64,000 nt of DNA from CAZIRF01 sp964541755 (GTDB lineage: Bacteria; Spirochaetota; Spirochaetia; Treponematales; Breznakiellaceae), in NCBI GenBank assembly GCA_964541755.1, contig CAZIRF010000010.1:13626-77625 (forward strand). Reading direction: 5' to 3'. The position numbers and the translations under genes are program-made. Of the stretch, positions 52,912 through 60,215 are shown in pieces. Below the pieces are notes generated by a model. That model worked only from the letters and a program-made list of their open reading frames with translations, searched no databases and had not been told where the DNA came from. Position 1 is the first letter of the stretch; every line of letters begins with the position of its first letter.

Positions 52912-54468
52912 ATGTACCGTTTGATGATTGCCGACGATGAAACTCATATCCGGGAAGGGCTGGCTGCCCTTATTGACTGGCATGAAGCCGGATTTGAAAT
53001 CGTCGCCATGGCTTCCGATGGTGAAGAGGCGCTGGATTTGGCAAAACGGGAAAAGCCGGATCTCATTCTTCTGGATATTCGTATGCCCCGTCTCGATGGT
53101 ATTGCATTCCTTACGACCTTGCGTGAACAGGGTTCCAATGCGCATTGTATTGTTTTAAGTGGCTTCGCCGAATTCGAGTATGCGCAGAAAGCAACGGCGT
53201 TACAGGTTGATGCATATCTTCTCAAACCGGTCGATGAGGACGAACTTGCCAAGGCCGTGACCAAGGTACGGGAACGGCTTGAAGAGGAAGGGCGATTGCG
53301 CATCCTCAAGGATTCTCTCGATGATCGTGGCTACACACTCAATGCGATTTTTACGGGTGCCATCAGCGATCCTCTTGTCATCCATGAGCGTTTGGAGGCC
53401 TTGGGCTTATGTCTGCCTTCTTGGCAGGTTCTTCTTGTATTACCTCAAACAAACGGCGACCCTGCAACGTCCCGGCGGCTTGCACGGCTTCTCGAGGATA
53501 ACCAGGAAAAACTTGCCTTGAAAGGAGTCTGTACTCGAGAGCCGTGGGTGTGTGCATTTTCTGTAAACGTCTACAGACGGGGGCATAATCTCAAGCTCCT
53601 CTACGCGAGCTTGGCTCAGATACTCGGGAAAGAGGGGCTGCGTTTTCAAGCAGCCATTGGTCCTGTTGTCGATAGCTGTGAAGACATCAAGCATTCTTGG
53701 GATTCTGCTTGGAAGATTCTCTCGCGGCATTTTTTCCTGAATCCGGAATCCATTGCTTGGGAAGAGCCCTTTGGGTACGATCGCGAAGCCCTTCCAGACG
53801 GGTTTAATCCGGATACCAACGATTTGGCCGAAAAAATTGCATACGCCATTTCGGTGCACAATTGTGATATTGCAACCCGTTTTATCGAGAACGCCGCTCG
53901 CTGGATGTGCCGTGAGGGCCATGACGAGGGGCGTATTCGAAAGGAATTCGGCCTTATCGCATCTCTTGCCGGTGATCGTCTTGTCAGTCTGTCAGACCCC
54001 GGGGGGACCAAACGTGGCGGGCTTGTCGATCTTCTTTCCGGAATGCTCGAACAGGGGGATATCTACTCGCTTGCAAGATTCCTGTCTCGACGTCTGCCGG
54101 GACTTATGTCGGATGACAACCCCATAGACACAACGAGTCTCATATCACGCATGAAGGAGATTATTGAGCGCAATTACGCAGATAATCTCAAGCTCGAGTC
54201 GCTCGCCGATGTATTCCGGTACAACAGTGCGTATCTGGGAAAGCTCTTCAAGAATCAGGTTGGCATTTCCTTCAAGACCTATCTCGACCAGGTGCGTATA
54301 CAGCGTGCGAAAGAGCTCCTGGAGCAGGGATATCGGGTGTATCAGGTAGCAGAACAGGTGGGATTCACTTACGTCGACTATTTCCACGCCAAGTTCAAGA
54401 AGTATACGGGTTTTTCCCCCAGTGCCTGGCGCGGCGGCGGGCCGCGGGAGCAGAAAGCGGACGAATAA
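52912..54468 (+). CDS. YesN-type response regulator with AraC-family output
   Basis: The 518-residue protein has a receiver domain: acidic pair in IADDETHIREGL, phosphorylatable Asp in LILLDIRMPRLDG and Lys in LLKPVDEDEL. A middle region without named domain follows. The C-terminal AraC double helix-turn-helix is ADNLKLESLADVFRYNSAYL to HAKFKKYTGFSPSAWR. Such regulators often act with a membrane YesM-like kinase and control sugar uptake, but no kinase gene lies beside it. An upstream GTG at 52906 is possible; GAGAGG favours ATG 52912. Confidence 0.9.
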   Translation: MYRLMIADDETHIREGLAALIDWHEAGFEIVAMASDGEEALDLAKREKPDLILLDIRMPRLDGIAFLTTLREQGSNAHCIVLSGFAEFEYAQKATALQVDAYLLKPVDEDELAKAVTKVRERLEEEGRLRILKDSLDDRGYTLNAIFTGAISDPLVIHERLEALGLCLPSWQVLLVLPQTNGDPATSRRLARLLEDNQEKLALKGVCTREPWVCAFSVNVYRRGHNLKLLYASLAQILGKEGLRFQAAIGPVVDSCEDIKHSWDSAWKILSRHFFLNPESIAWEEPFGYDREALPDGFNPDTNDLAEKIAYAISVHNCDIATRFIENAARWMCREGHDEGRIRKEFGLIASLAGDRLVSLSDPGGTKRGGLVDLLSGMLEQGDIYSLARFLSRRLPGLMSDDNPIDTTSLISRMKEIIERNYADNLKLESLADVFRYNSAYLGKLFKNQVGISFKTYLDQVRIQRAKELLEQGYRVYQVAEQVGFTYVDYFHAKFKKYTGFSPSAWRGGGPREQKADE

Positions 54469-54522
54469 CAGGTTTTTACTGCAGAGCCGCTTTCAATAAG
54501 AGAGCGTCGGTGAAAGCGTTTT

Positions 54523-55212
54523 TCAGAATCCCCGCATGACGGCATTCTTGCCGGCGGCACGAGCTGCTGCGACGAGGGCTTCTGCATCGGCCTTGATGGG
54601 TTCCGCCTTTTCGTTCCAAGCCGGATCGAGGCAGTTTCCCCCGCGGAAGGGGGCAAAGTACCAGGGGCTTCCGTCTGCCAGGGGGGCAAGGGCTTCCACA
54701 TCCTGGACGGTCATGCGGTTTTCGGGGAGGACGAGGCTGCGGTACTCGTGGGCCAGGCTGCCGTTGGCGAGGAGGCGGGCCGATGCTATCAGCCGATCCC
54801 CGTCGAGACCCAATTCCCCATAGCGCTGTGGTGCCAACTTGAGGTCCAGCGAGACAAAGTCCGGCGCCGCCTTGGCCATGAGCGTTTCGAGGGCGTCGGG
54901 GCACATCCCGTTGGTGTCTATTTTTACGAGGAATCCCTTCTCCTGGATGCGTGGAACAATGTCCGTGAGCTCGCGGTGGAGCAGAGCTTCCCCTCCGGAG
55001 AGGACAACCGCAGAGAGGACGGCCTTCCTCTTGTCGAGAAAGGCCATCACTTCGTCGAGCTCCATCAGTTCACCCTCTTCAAAGCCCCGGTTGAGCGCCA
55101 GTTGGCTGTTATGGCACCAGGGGCAACGCAGGTTGCACCCGGTAAAGAAGATGACTGCGGCCAGCTTGTCGGGGTAATCGATCAAGCTGGTCTTCTGGAG
55201 CGCGACCTTCAT
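54523..55212 (-). CDS. nrdG: Anaerobic RNR activating protein (radical SAM) NrdG
   Basis: The 229-residue protein has the radical-SAM motif TGCNLRCPWCHNSQLAL, with three cysteines for the [4Fe-4S] cluster, a GGEALLHRE loop and FVSLDLKLAP. It uses SAM to make the glycyl radical of the anaerobic reductase. It starts 2 bp after the stop of the radical/redoxin gene, so the activase and its substrate domain are coupled. Its length exceeds that of the Escherichia coli enzyme (about 154), as in the NrdG-like proteins of many anaerobes. Confidence 0.93.
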   Translation of the reverse strand: MKVALQKTSLIDYPDKLAAVIFFTGCNLRCPWCHNSQLALNRGFEEGELMELDEVMAFLDKRKAVLSAVVLSGGEALLHRELTDIVPRIQEKGFLVKIDTNGMCPDALETLMAKAAPDFVSLDLKLAPQRYGELGLDGDRLIASARLLANGSLAHEYRSLVLPENRMTVQDVEALAPLADGSPWYFAPFRGGNCLDPAWNEKAEPIKADAEALVAAARAAGKNAVMRGF

Positions 55213-55214
55213 GG

Positions 55215-55724
55215 CTATACCGCTTCGACTTCTTCTTCGACGGCGTCTGCGGTTTCGCTCATGTGGCGTTCGCCAAACTCGCGGATGGTCTTGGCGTCGC
55301 GGGCGCGGAAGAGTTCACGGCCTTCGGCATCGACGAAGATGGCCGTGGGCGTGGACAGGACCTGGTGTTCTTCGGCCCGGGCAAGGCCCTCGGCGGCGTC
55401 GGCATCGATGAACTGGAAGGGGAGGCCCAGCTTCTGGACCGCGTCCTTGGCACTGGGGCAGGCCGGGCAGGACTGGCGGACGAAGAGGAGAACCTGGCCG
55501 GTTGCTTCGGTGTCGATGCGGGACAGGCGGTCGCCGGACTGGGCGTGCGACACGTCGTAGAGTTTGCGCTCGCCGTACTCTTCACGTTTGCCCTTGTTCC
55601 AGTTGCGAACAGAGCGGTAGTAGCCGACTATGCGGCTGTAGACTTCTGCCGTGGTCCCCTCCACGTGCCGGAGCTCTTCCCTGGCCTGTGCCAGTTCGGA
55701 CTTGATTGCCTCAAGGTCTCTCAT
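55215..55724 (-). CDS. Separate glycyl-radical tail of NrdD fused to a CPAC redoxin domain
   Basis: The 169-residue protein has three parts: a coiled helix (DLEAIKSELAQAREELRHVE), the NrdD C-terminal radical loop (AEVYSRIVGYYRSVRNWNKG, with G34 as the predicted radical site, followed by KREEYGERKLY), and a thioredoxin/glutaredoxin-like domain with SCPACPSAKD (C86, C89) and a cis-Pro in STPTAIF. In ordinary NrdD this loop is the C-terminus of the catalytic chain. Here the large subunit lacks it. AAGGAG lies six bases before the ATG, so it is an independently translated gene. I infer that it completes the reductase and supplies electrons to its active site. Confidence 0.85.
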   Translation of the reverse strand: MRDLEAIKSELAQAREELRHVEGTTAEVYSRIVGYYRSVRNWNKGKREEYGERKLYDVSHAQSGDRLSRIDTEATGQVLLFVRQSCPACPSAKDAVQKLGLPFQFIDADAAEGLARAEEHQVLSTPTAIFVDAEGRELFRARDAKTIREFGERHMSETADAVEEEVEAV

Positions 55725-55815
55725 CGCGTTCTCCTTGCTTGGTATGGTATGCGCCCCGGCTTGCGCGGGGGCGGCGTATCCGTGTTCATCATGTCAACAG
55801 GTCCCCGGGGAGCCC

Positions 55816-55857
55816 CTCTTGGGGCCGCCCTCTTGGGGCCGCCCTCTTGGGGCCGCC
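55816..55857. repeat. Three tandem 14-bp units forming CCCC-TCTT-GGGG hairpins
   Basis: The 14-bp unit CTCTTGGGGCCGCC occurs three times at 55816-55829, 55830-55843 and 55844-55857, between nrdD and the radical/redoxin gene. Each copy can fold as a short GC hairpin with a 4-nt loop on either strand. No U tract is present. Confidence 0.85.
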
Positions 55858-55865
55858 GTCATTTC

Positions 55866-57989
55866 CTATTGGACCGGGTCCAGCTGGGCGCCGGCCAGTT
55901 CCTTTTCCAGCTCTTCGATCTTTCGGCCAATTTCCTGCTCTTTTTCGGCCTTGCAGCGGGGGCAGGTGAAGTGTTCGCCCTCTAGGTAGCCGTGAATGGG
56001 GCAGACCGAGAAGGTCGGCGAAATCGTGAAGTAGGGCAGGCGGTAGTTGTGCGCTATCGCCTTGACGAGGTCGCGGCAGGCCTGCCAGCTCTCGATTGCC
56101 TGGCCCAGGAAGCCGTGGAAGACCGTTCCGCCGGTGTAGGTCGTCTGCAGGGGTTCCTGCAGGTCGAGGGCCTCGAAGATGTCGTCGGTAAAGGTAACCG
56201 GCAACTGGGTCGAGTTCGTATAGTAGGGCTCATCGTCGCCTGAGGTGACGATGTCCGGGAAGCGCACCTTGTCGTGCTTGGCCAGGCGGTACGAGGTGGA
56301 TTCGGCCGGGGTTGCCTCGAGGTTGAAGAGTTCGCCGGTTTCTTCCTGATAGTCGGCCAGGCGCTTTCGCATGAAGTGCAGGACCTTGATGGCGAAGTCC
56401 CGTCCCTCTTGCGTGACGATGTCCACATCCTTGCCGAAGAAGTTGAGGAGGCACTCGTTCATCCCGCAGAGCCCGATCGTATTGAAGTGGCTGTCGAGAT
56501 TCTTGAGGTAGCGCTTGGTGTAGGGGAAGAGCCCGCTGTCCAAGAGGCGCGAGACAACCTTCCTCTTGATAACGAGGCTCTCCTTTGCGAGGTCCATCAG
56601 GCGGGTGAGCTGGCGGAAGAAATCTTTTTCATCCTTTGCCAGGTAGCCGATGCGGGGGAGGTTGATGGTGACAACGCCCACCGAGCCGGTGAGTTCGTCG
56701 CTGCCGAAGAGGCCGCCGCCGCGTTTGCGCAATTCCCGCTTGTCCAGCTGGAGGCGGCAGCACATGGAGCGCACGTCGCCGGGGTTCAGGTCGGAGTTGA
56801 CGAAGTTCTGGAAGTAGGGGGTGCCGTACTTGGCCGTCATCTCGAAGAGCAGGCGGGCGTTGTCGGTGTCCCAGTCGAAGTCACGGGTGATATTGTAGGT
56901 GGGGATGGGGTACTGGAAGCCGCGGCCGTCGGCATCCCCATTGAGCATGAGCTCAATGAAGGCCTTGTTGATGCGGTCCATTTCCGGCTTGCAGTCGCCG
57001 TAGGTAAAGTCCATCTCCTTGCCGCCCACTATGGCCGGCTTGTCCTTGAGGTCCTCGGGGACCGTCCAGTCGAGGGTGATGTTCGTGAAGGGCGCCTGGC
57101 TACCCCAGCGGCTGGGGGTGTTTACCCCGAAGACGAAGCTCTGGAGGCACTGGGCGATTTCCTTGTCGCTCATGTTGTCGGCCTTGACGAAGGGGGCCGT
57201 GAAGGTGTCGAAGGAACTGAAGGCCTGGGCCCCGGCCCACTCGTTCTGGAGGCAGCCGAGGAAGTTGACCGCCTGCTGCATGAGGGTCGACAGGTGCTTG
57301 GCCGGCATCGAGGTGATTTTGTCGGGCACGCCCCCCAGCCCCTCGAGGATGAGCTGGCGCAGCGACCAGCCGGCGCAGTAGCCGGAGAACATCGACAGGT
57401 CGTGGATGTGGAAGGCCGCGCTGCGGTGGGCCTCGGCGATCTCGGCCGGGTAGATGTTCTTGAGCCAGTAGTTTGCGGTAATGCTCCCGGAGTTGTGCAG
57501 GATAAGACCGCCCAGCGAAAAGTTGACGTTGGCGTTTTCGTTGACGCGCCAGTCGCTCTGGCGCAGGTAGCCGTCCATGGTCGCATCGATGTCGAGCATG
57601 AGGTTCTTGGCGTCGCGGATGGCCTCGTGGCGGGATCGATAGATTATGTAGGCCTTGGCCACCGCCGTCTCGCGGGATTCGATGAGGACGGTCTCTACAA
57701 TGTCCTGAATCTCCTCGATGGCCGGTATGGAGTTCCGGTGGCGGCTCTTCATCATCTGGATGAGTTTTTCTTCAACCTTGTCGCAGAGGGCTGCCGCCTT
57801 CCCGCGCCCGTCATCGGTCGCTTCACTGGCTCCGGCCGCATTGAAGGCCTTGGTGATGGCTTCGATAATCTTGTCACGGTCGTAGCGTTCGACTTCTCCC
57901 GATCGCTTGACGACATTGCGAATGACCAATCCGTCCACGCTGCGGTGCGTGATGGCCGTTTTCAATTCCGGAAACAGTTCCTGGCTCAT
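55866..57989 (-). CDS. nrdD: Anaerobic ribonucleoside-triphosphate reductase large subunit without glycyl-radical tail
   Basis: The 707-residue protein has an N-terminal ATP cone (VVKRSGEVERYDRDKIIEAI), the GYCAGWSLRQL and RSMCCRLQLD motifs with the class III active-site cysteines, SVGVVTINLPRIGYL, the IGLCGMNECL segment, and the C-terminal zinc site CPIHGYLEGEHFTCPRC. It then ends with a helix (EQEIGRKIEELEKELAG) and stops. The normal next segment, the RVxGYxR glycyl-radical loop, is absent. It is encoded 141 bp further on, in its own gene. The stop is clean, so truncation by frameshift is unlikely. It reduces NTPs to dNTPs without oxygen. Confidence 0.95.
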   Translation of the reverse strand: MSQELFPELKTAITHRSVDGLVIRNVVKRSGEVERYDRDKIIEAITKAFNAAGASEATDDGRGKAAALCDKVEEKLIQMMKSRHRNSIPAIEEIQDIVETVLIESRETAVAKAYIIYRSRHEAIRDAKNLMLDIDATMDGYLRQSDWRVNENANVNFSLGGLILHNSGSITANYWLKNIYPAEIAEAHRSAAFHIHDLSMFSGYCAGWSLRQLILEGLGGVPDKITSMPAKHLSTLMQQAVNFLGCLQNEWAGAQAFSSFDTFTAPFVKADNMSDKEIAQCLQSFVFGVNTPSRWGSQAPFTNITLDWTVPEDLKDKPAIVGGKEMDFTYGDCKPEMDRINKAFIELMLNGDADGRGFQYPIPTYNITRDFDWDTDNARLLFEMTAKYGTPYFQNFVNSDLNPGDVRSMCCRLQLDKRELRKRGGGLFGSDELTGSVGVVTINLPRIGYLAKDEKDFFRQLTRLMDLAKESLVIKRKVVSRLLDSGLFPYTKRYLKNLDSHFNTIGLCGMNECLLNFFGKDVDIVTQEGRDFAIKVLHFMRKRLADYQEETGELFNLEATPAESTSYRLAKHDKVRFPDIVTSGDDEPYYTNSTQLPVTFTDDIFEALDLQEPLQTTYTGGTVFHGFLGQAIESWQACRDLVKAIAHNYRLPYFTISPTFSVCPIHGYLEGEHFTCPRCKAEKEQEIGRKIEELEKELAGAQLDPVQ

Positions 57990-58447
57990 GCCTTCCCCCC
58001 CAAATTTTGTATCTCCCGGACAAATTCTTCCATGTCCCCGAAGTGTCGATACACCGATGCAAAGCGTATGTACGCTACCTTGTCCACATCGGCGATCTTG
58101 GCGAGTACCAGCTCTCCCAGCTCGCTCGATGCTATTTCATTGTTGGATCTGCCGGCCAAGGCCGCTTGATCTTCTATTTCATTTACAATGTTTTCTATTG
58201 TCATCTGTGAAACCGGCCGCTTTTCAAGGGCCCGTTGGACGCCCCGTTCGATCTTGATACGGTCGAAGGGTTCGCGCCGGCCATCCTTTTTCACGACCAT
58301 AAACTGCTTTTCTTCAATACGCTCATAGCTCGTGAAACGGTACCCGCAGGAAGTACACTCTCGTCTGCGGCGCGTTGCCTCCCCGTTTGCGAGGGTCCGG
58401 GACTCGATTACCTTGTCGTCAAAACTCCCGCAGTGCGGACAGCGCAT
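57986..58447 (-). CDS. nrdR: Transcriptional repressor NrdR
   Basis: The 153-residue protein has the zinc ribbon MRCPHCGSFDDKVIESR and RRECTSCGYRFTSYER, followed by an ATP cone (VVKKDGRREPFDRIKIERGV). NrdR binds dATP/ATP and represses RNR operons at NrdR boxes. Its stop overlaps the nrdD start (ATGA). A box lies directly upstream, so the operon is probably autoregulated. Confidence 0.97.
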   Translation of the reverse strand: MRCPHCGSFDDKVIESRTLANGEATRRRRECTSCGYRFTSYERIEEKQFMVVKKDGRREPFDRIKIERGVQRALEKRPVSQMTIENIVNEIEDQAALAGRSNNEIASSELGELVLAKIADVDKVAYIRFASVYRHFGDMEEFVREIQNLGGKA

Positions 58448-58498
58448 CTCACTCTCCCGTCCATCCTGCGCGTTTCTTGCCCGATGGATACTTTTTAG

Positions 58499-58514
58499 AC
58501 ACCATATATGGTGT
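58499..58514 (-). promoter_or_regulatory. NrdR box (perfect 16-bp palindrome)
   Basis: ACACCATATATGGTGT matches the NrdR-box consensus acaCwAtATaTwGtgt apart from C/G at the w positions and is a perfect palindrome. It lies at about +13 to +28 of the predicted transcript. A weak second copy (10 of 16) may lie at 58540-58555 inside the promoter spacer. Confidence 0.8.
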
Positions 58515-58533
58515 TTTGTTGCCGTTCTTGAGG

Positions 58534-58562
58534 ACTATAACACGCTATCTGTTGGGTGGCAA
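58534..58562 (-). promoter_or_regulatory. Sigma-70 promoter of the nrdR-nrdD-redoxin-nrdG operon
   Basis: On the minus strand, TTGCCA (58562-58557), a 17-bp spacer and TATAGT (58539-58534) predict a start near 58527, so the NrdR box lies just downstream of it. Confidence 0.7.
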
Positions 58563-58719
58563 GGGGCGAAAGGGAAAAACATGTAAAATCCGGGAATCGG
58601 GACGGGCCGTCTGCTGTCGACATGATCGGCCAGGCTGTGACACCTTTTACCAAGTCATTGTCCGTGCTAGAATACCATGACCTTGCCGAATGGCAGAGCT
58701 TTTTTTTCGGAGTACCCGA

Positions 58720-59853
58720 GTGAACTGTGGAATCGATACCTTTGCCAGCAACGGCGGCCGTTCCGGCGTCGGTGTGTACCTCTATCAGCTGCTCAAACAC
58801 TTTCCCCGCGACCGGGGTACCCTGGAGCTCTTTGGCTGGGAATTCGATCGCTACGCGTACTCCGAGGCTGCCGAAGACCTCGAATATCAGGCCCAAGGGG
58901 CCCGTTCGGGAACCCTGGCCAACAGCCTCTGGCATATCTTCCGCTACCCGGACTTTGTCAAAAGCCGCGGCTACGACGTTACCTTCTTCCCCGCCGCCGA
59001 TCGCCGCCTGCCGCGCCGGTCCCCCTGTCCCTCCATCGGCACGGTGCACGACATGGCCGCCTACCGCGGCCCACGCCGCAACAGGGCACACCTCGGAGCT
59101 CTCTTGCGCATGGTCCTTCCCGACTCCCTCCGTCACTTGAGCCAGGTCATCGCCGTGTCCAACTGGGTCAAACAGGAAATACTCGATGTCGCCAGCGTCC
59201 CCGAATCGCGCATTACCGTGATACCGGACGGTATCGACCTCGAGGAGTTTTACCCCCGTCCGCGCGGGGAGGAGAGCGTCGTCCTCATCCAGCCCTTTTC
59301 CTTCAGAAGGCCCTACATCCTCTATGCAGCCCGCCTCGATCACCCCGTCAAAAACCACGTGCGTCTCATTGACGCCTTCGGCATTTTCAAGGAGCGCACC
59401 CGCCACCCGCACCGGCTCGTCCTCGCCGGCATGGATTCACGGGCCGCCGACCATATCAAAAAACATGCCGCCGCCTCAAAGTGGGGCCGGGACATCTTTT
59501 TTACCGGCCACTTTCCCCGCCTGAGCCTGCCGGAGCTCTACGCAGGCGCCGACTTTGTCGTCATCCCCTCCCTGTATGAAGGTTTTGGCCTTGGGGCCCT
59601 CGAAGCCATGGCGTCCGGGGTGCCGGTAGCCTGTGCCCGCGCCGCTTCGCTTCCCGAAGTTGCCGATCACGCCGCCCTCTACTTCGACCCCTACGACTGC
59701 GAAGACATGGCAGACCGTATGGTCACCCTTACAAGCGACCGCGACTGTTACCGCGAGTGCATTGCCCGTGGCCTTGAGCGGGTAAAAAACTACTCTTGGG
59801 CGCGCTGCGCGGAAGCGACATTCAAGCTCATTCAGGAACATGCCGGAAGATAG
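58720..59853 (+). CDS. Glycosyltransferase family 4 protein
   Basis: From GTG 58720 (GGAG about 8 bp upstream; an in-frame ATG at 58690 has no ribosome site) the protein has 377 residues. It shows SGVGVYLYQLLKHF, VIAVSNWVKQEIL, RITVIPDGID and the GT4 nucleotide-sugar motif VIPSLYEGFGLGALEAMASG with ExxxxxxxE. It would transfer a sugar from an NDP-sugar to a lipid or glycan acceptor on the cytoplasmic face of the membrane. It stands alone, so the product glycan is unknown. Confidence 0.9.
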   Translation: MNCGIDTFASNGGRSGVGVYLYQLLKHFPRDRGTLELFGWEFDRYAYSEAAEDLEYQAQGARSGTLANSLWHIFRYPDFVKSRGYDVTFFPAADRRLPRRSPCPSIGTVHDMAAYRGPRRNRAHLGALLRMVLPDSLRHLSQVIAVSNWVKQEILDVASVPESRITVIPDGIDLEEFYPRPRGEESVVLIQPFSFRRPYILYAARLDHPVKNHVRLIDAFGIFKERTRHPHRLVLAGMDSRAADHIKKHAAASKWGRDIFFTGHFPRLSLPELYAGADFVVIPSLYEGFGLGALEAMASGVPVACARAASLPEVADHAALYFDPYDCEDMADRMVTLTSDRDCYRECIARGLERVKNYSWARCAEATFKLIQEHAGR

Positions 59854-59908
59854 GGAAGGGGGGGGAAGTGTTTCTGTCGTGAAAGCGGCTACTGGTGCCC
59901 TGTAAGCT

Positions 59909-59934
59909 GGCGTTTGCCATAGGCAAACGCCTTT
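59909..59934 (+). terminator. Stem-loop, probable terminator of the glycosyltransferase gene
   Basis: GGCGTTTGCC and GGCAAACGCC form a 10-bp stem with an ATA loop, followed by only three T, so termination efficiency may be modest. Confidence 0.55.
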
Positions 59935-59936
59935 AA

Positions 59937-59986
59937 CAAAGCAGGCGGGAGGGGCGCCATGAAGTGCGCCCCTCCCGCCTGCTTTG
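59937..59986. repeat. Perfect 21-bp inverted repeat with an 8-nt loop
   Basis: The arms 59937-59957 and 59966-59986 are exact reverse complements, from CAAAGCAGG through GGGGCGC. The loop is CATGAAGT. There is no U tract on either side, so it is stronger and longer than needed for a terminator. Confidence 0.9.
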
Positions 59987-60126
59987 CGCCCCCCTGCGGC
60001 CGGGCTTCCGTACCCGCACCTGCCCCTTTCCCTGCGCGGTCTCGAAGAGCCCGCGCTCCTGTCCACCCCAACGGGTCCGGCGATCCCGGCCTACCCCGGG
60101 CTTTCCCGGGCTGCTGACGCCAGGGC

Positions 60127-60172
60127 AAAAAAAAGCTGTTGCACAAGTCCCCAAAGACCTGTGCAACAGCCT
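60127..60172 (-). terminator. Rho-independent terminator of the tig-clpP-clpX operon
   Basis: On the minus strand GCTGTTGCACA and TGTGCAACAGC pair over 11 bp, with a short inner stem, followed by a run of eight T. It lies about 45 bp after the clpX stop. Confidence 0.9.
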
Positions 60173-60215
60173 TACTCAGTACCGGTTTTGCCTGCAATCG
60201 GTTGTTATGCGGAAA

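Larger units (their letters stand above)
59854..60215. other. 362-bp gap without a gene, with three inverted repeats
   Basis: No convincing coding sequence is seen on either strand. From left to right it holds a terminator-like hairpin (59909-59934), a perfect 21-bp inverted repeat (59937-59986), a GC-rich stretch to about 60125, and the clpX terminator (60127-60172). The GC-rich part may be a decayed or dispersed element. Confidence 0.7.

Noticed and set aside
55725..55865. A frameshift that would split an originally single nrdD
   Set aside because: The large subunit has a clean stop, a 141-bp gap with repeats follows, and the small gene has its own AAGGAG and ATG, so a simple frameshift does not explain it.
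56274..58169. Long open frame (631 codons) antisense to nrdD
   Set aside because: It mirrors the GC-rich codon pattern of nrdD on the other strand and has no recognisable domain or ribosome site.
59889..60197. 102-codon minus-strand frame in the clpX downstream gap
   Set aside because: It is built from the inverted repeats and terminator sequence, with no ribosome site or family signal.
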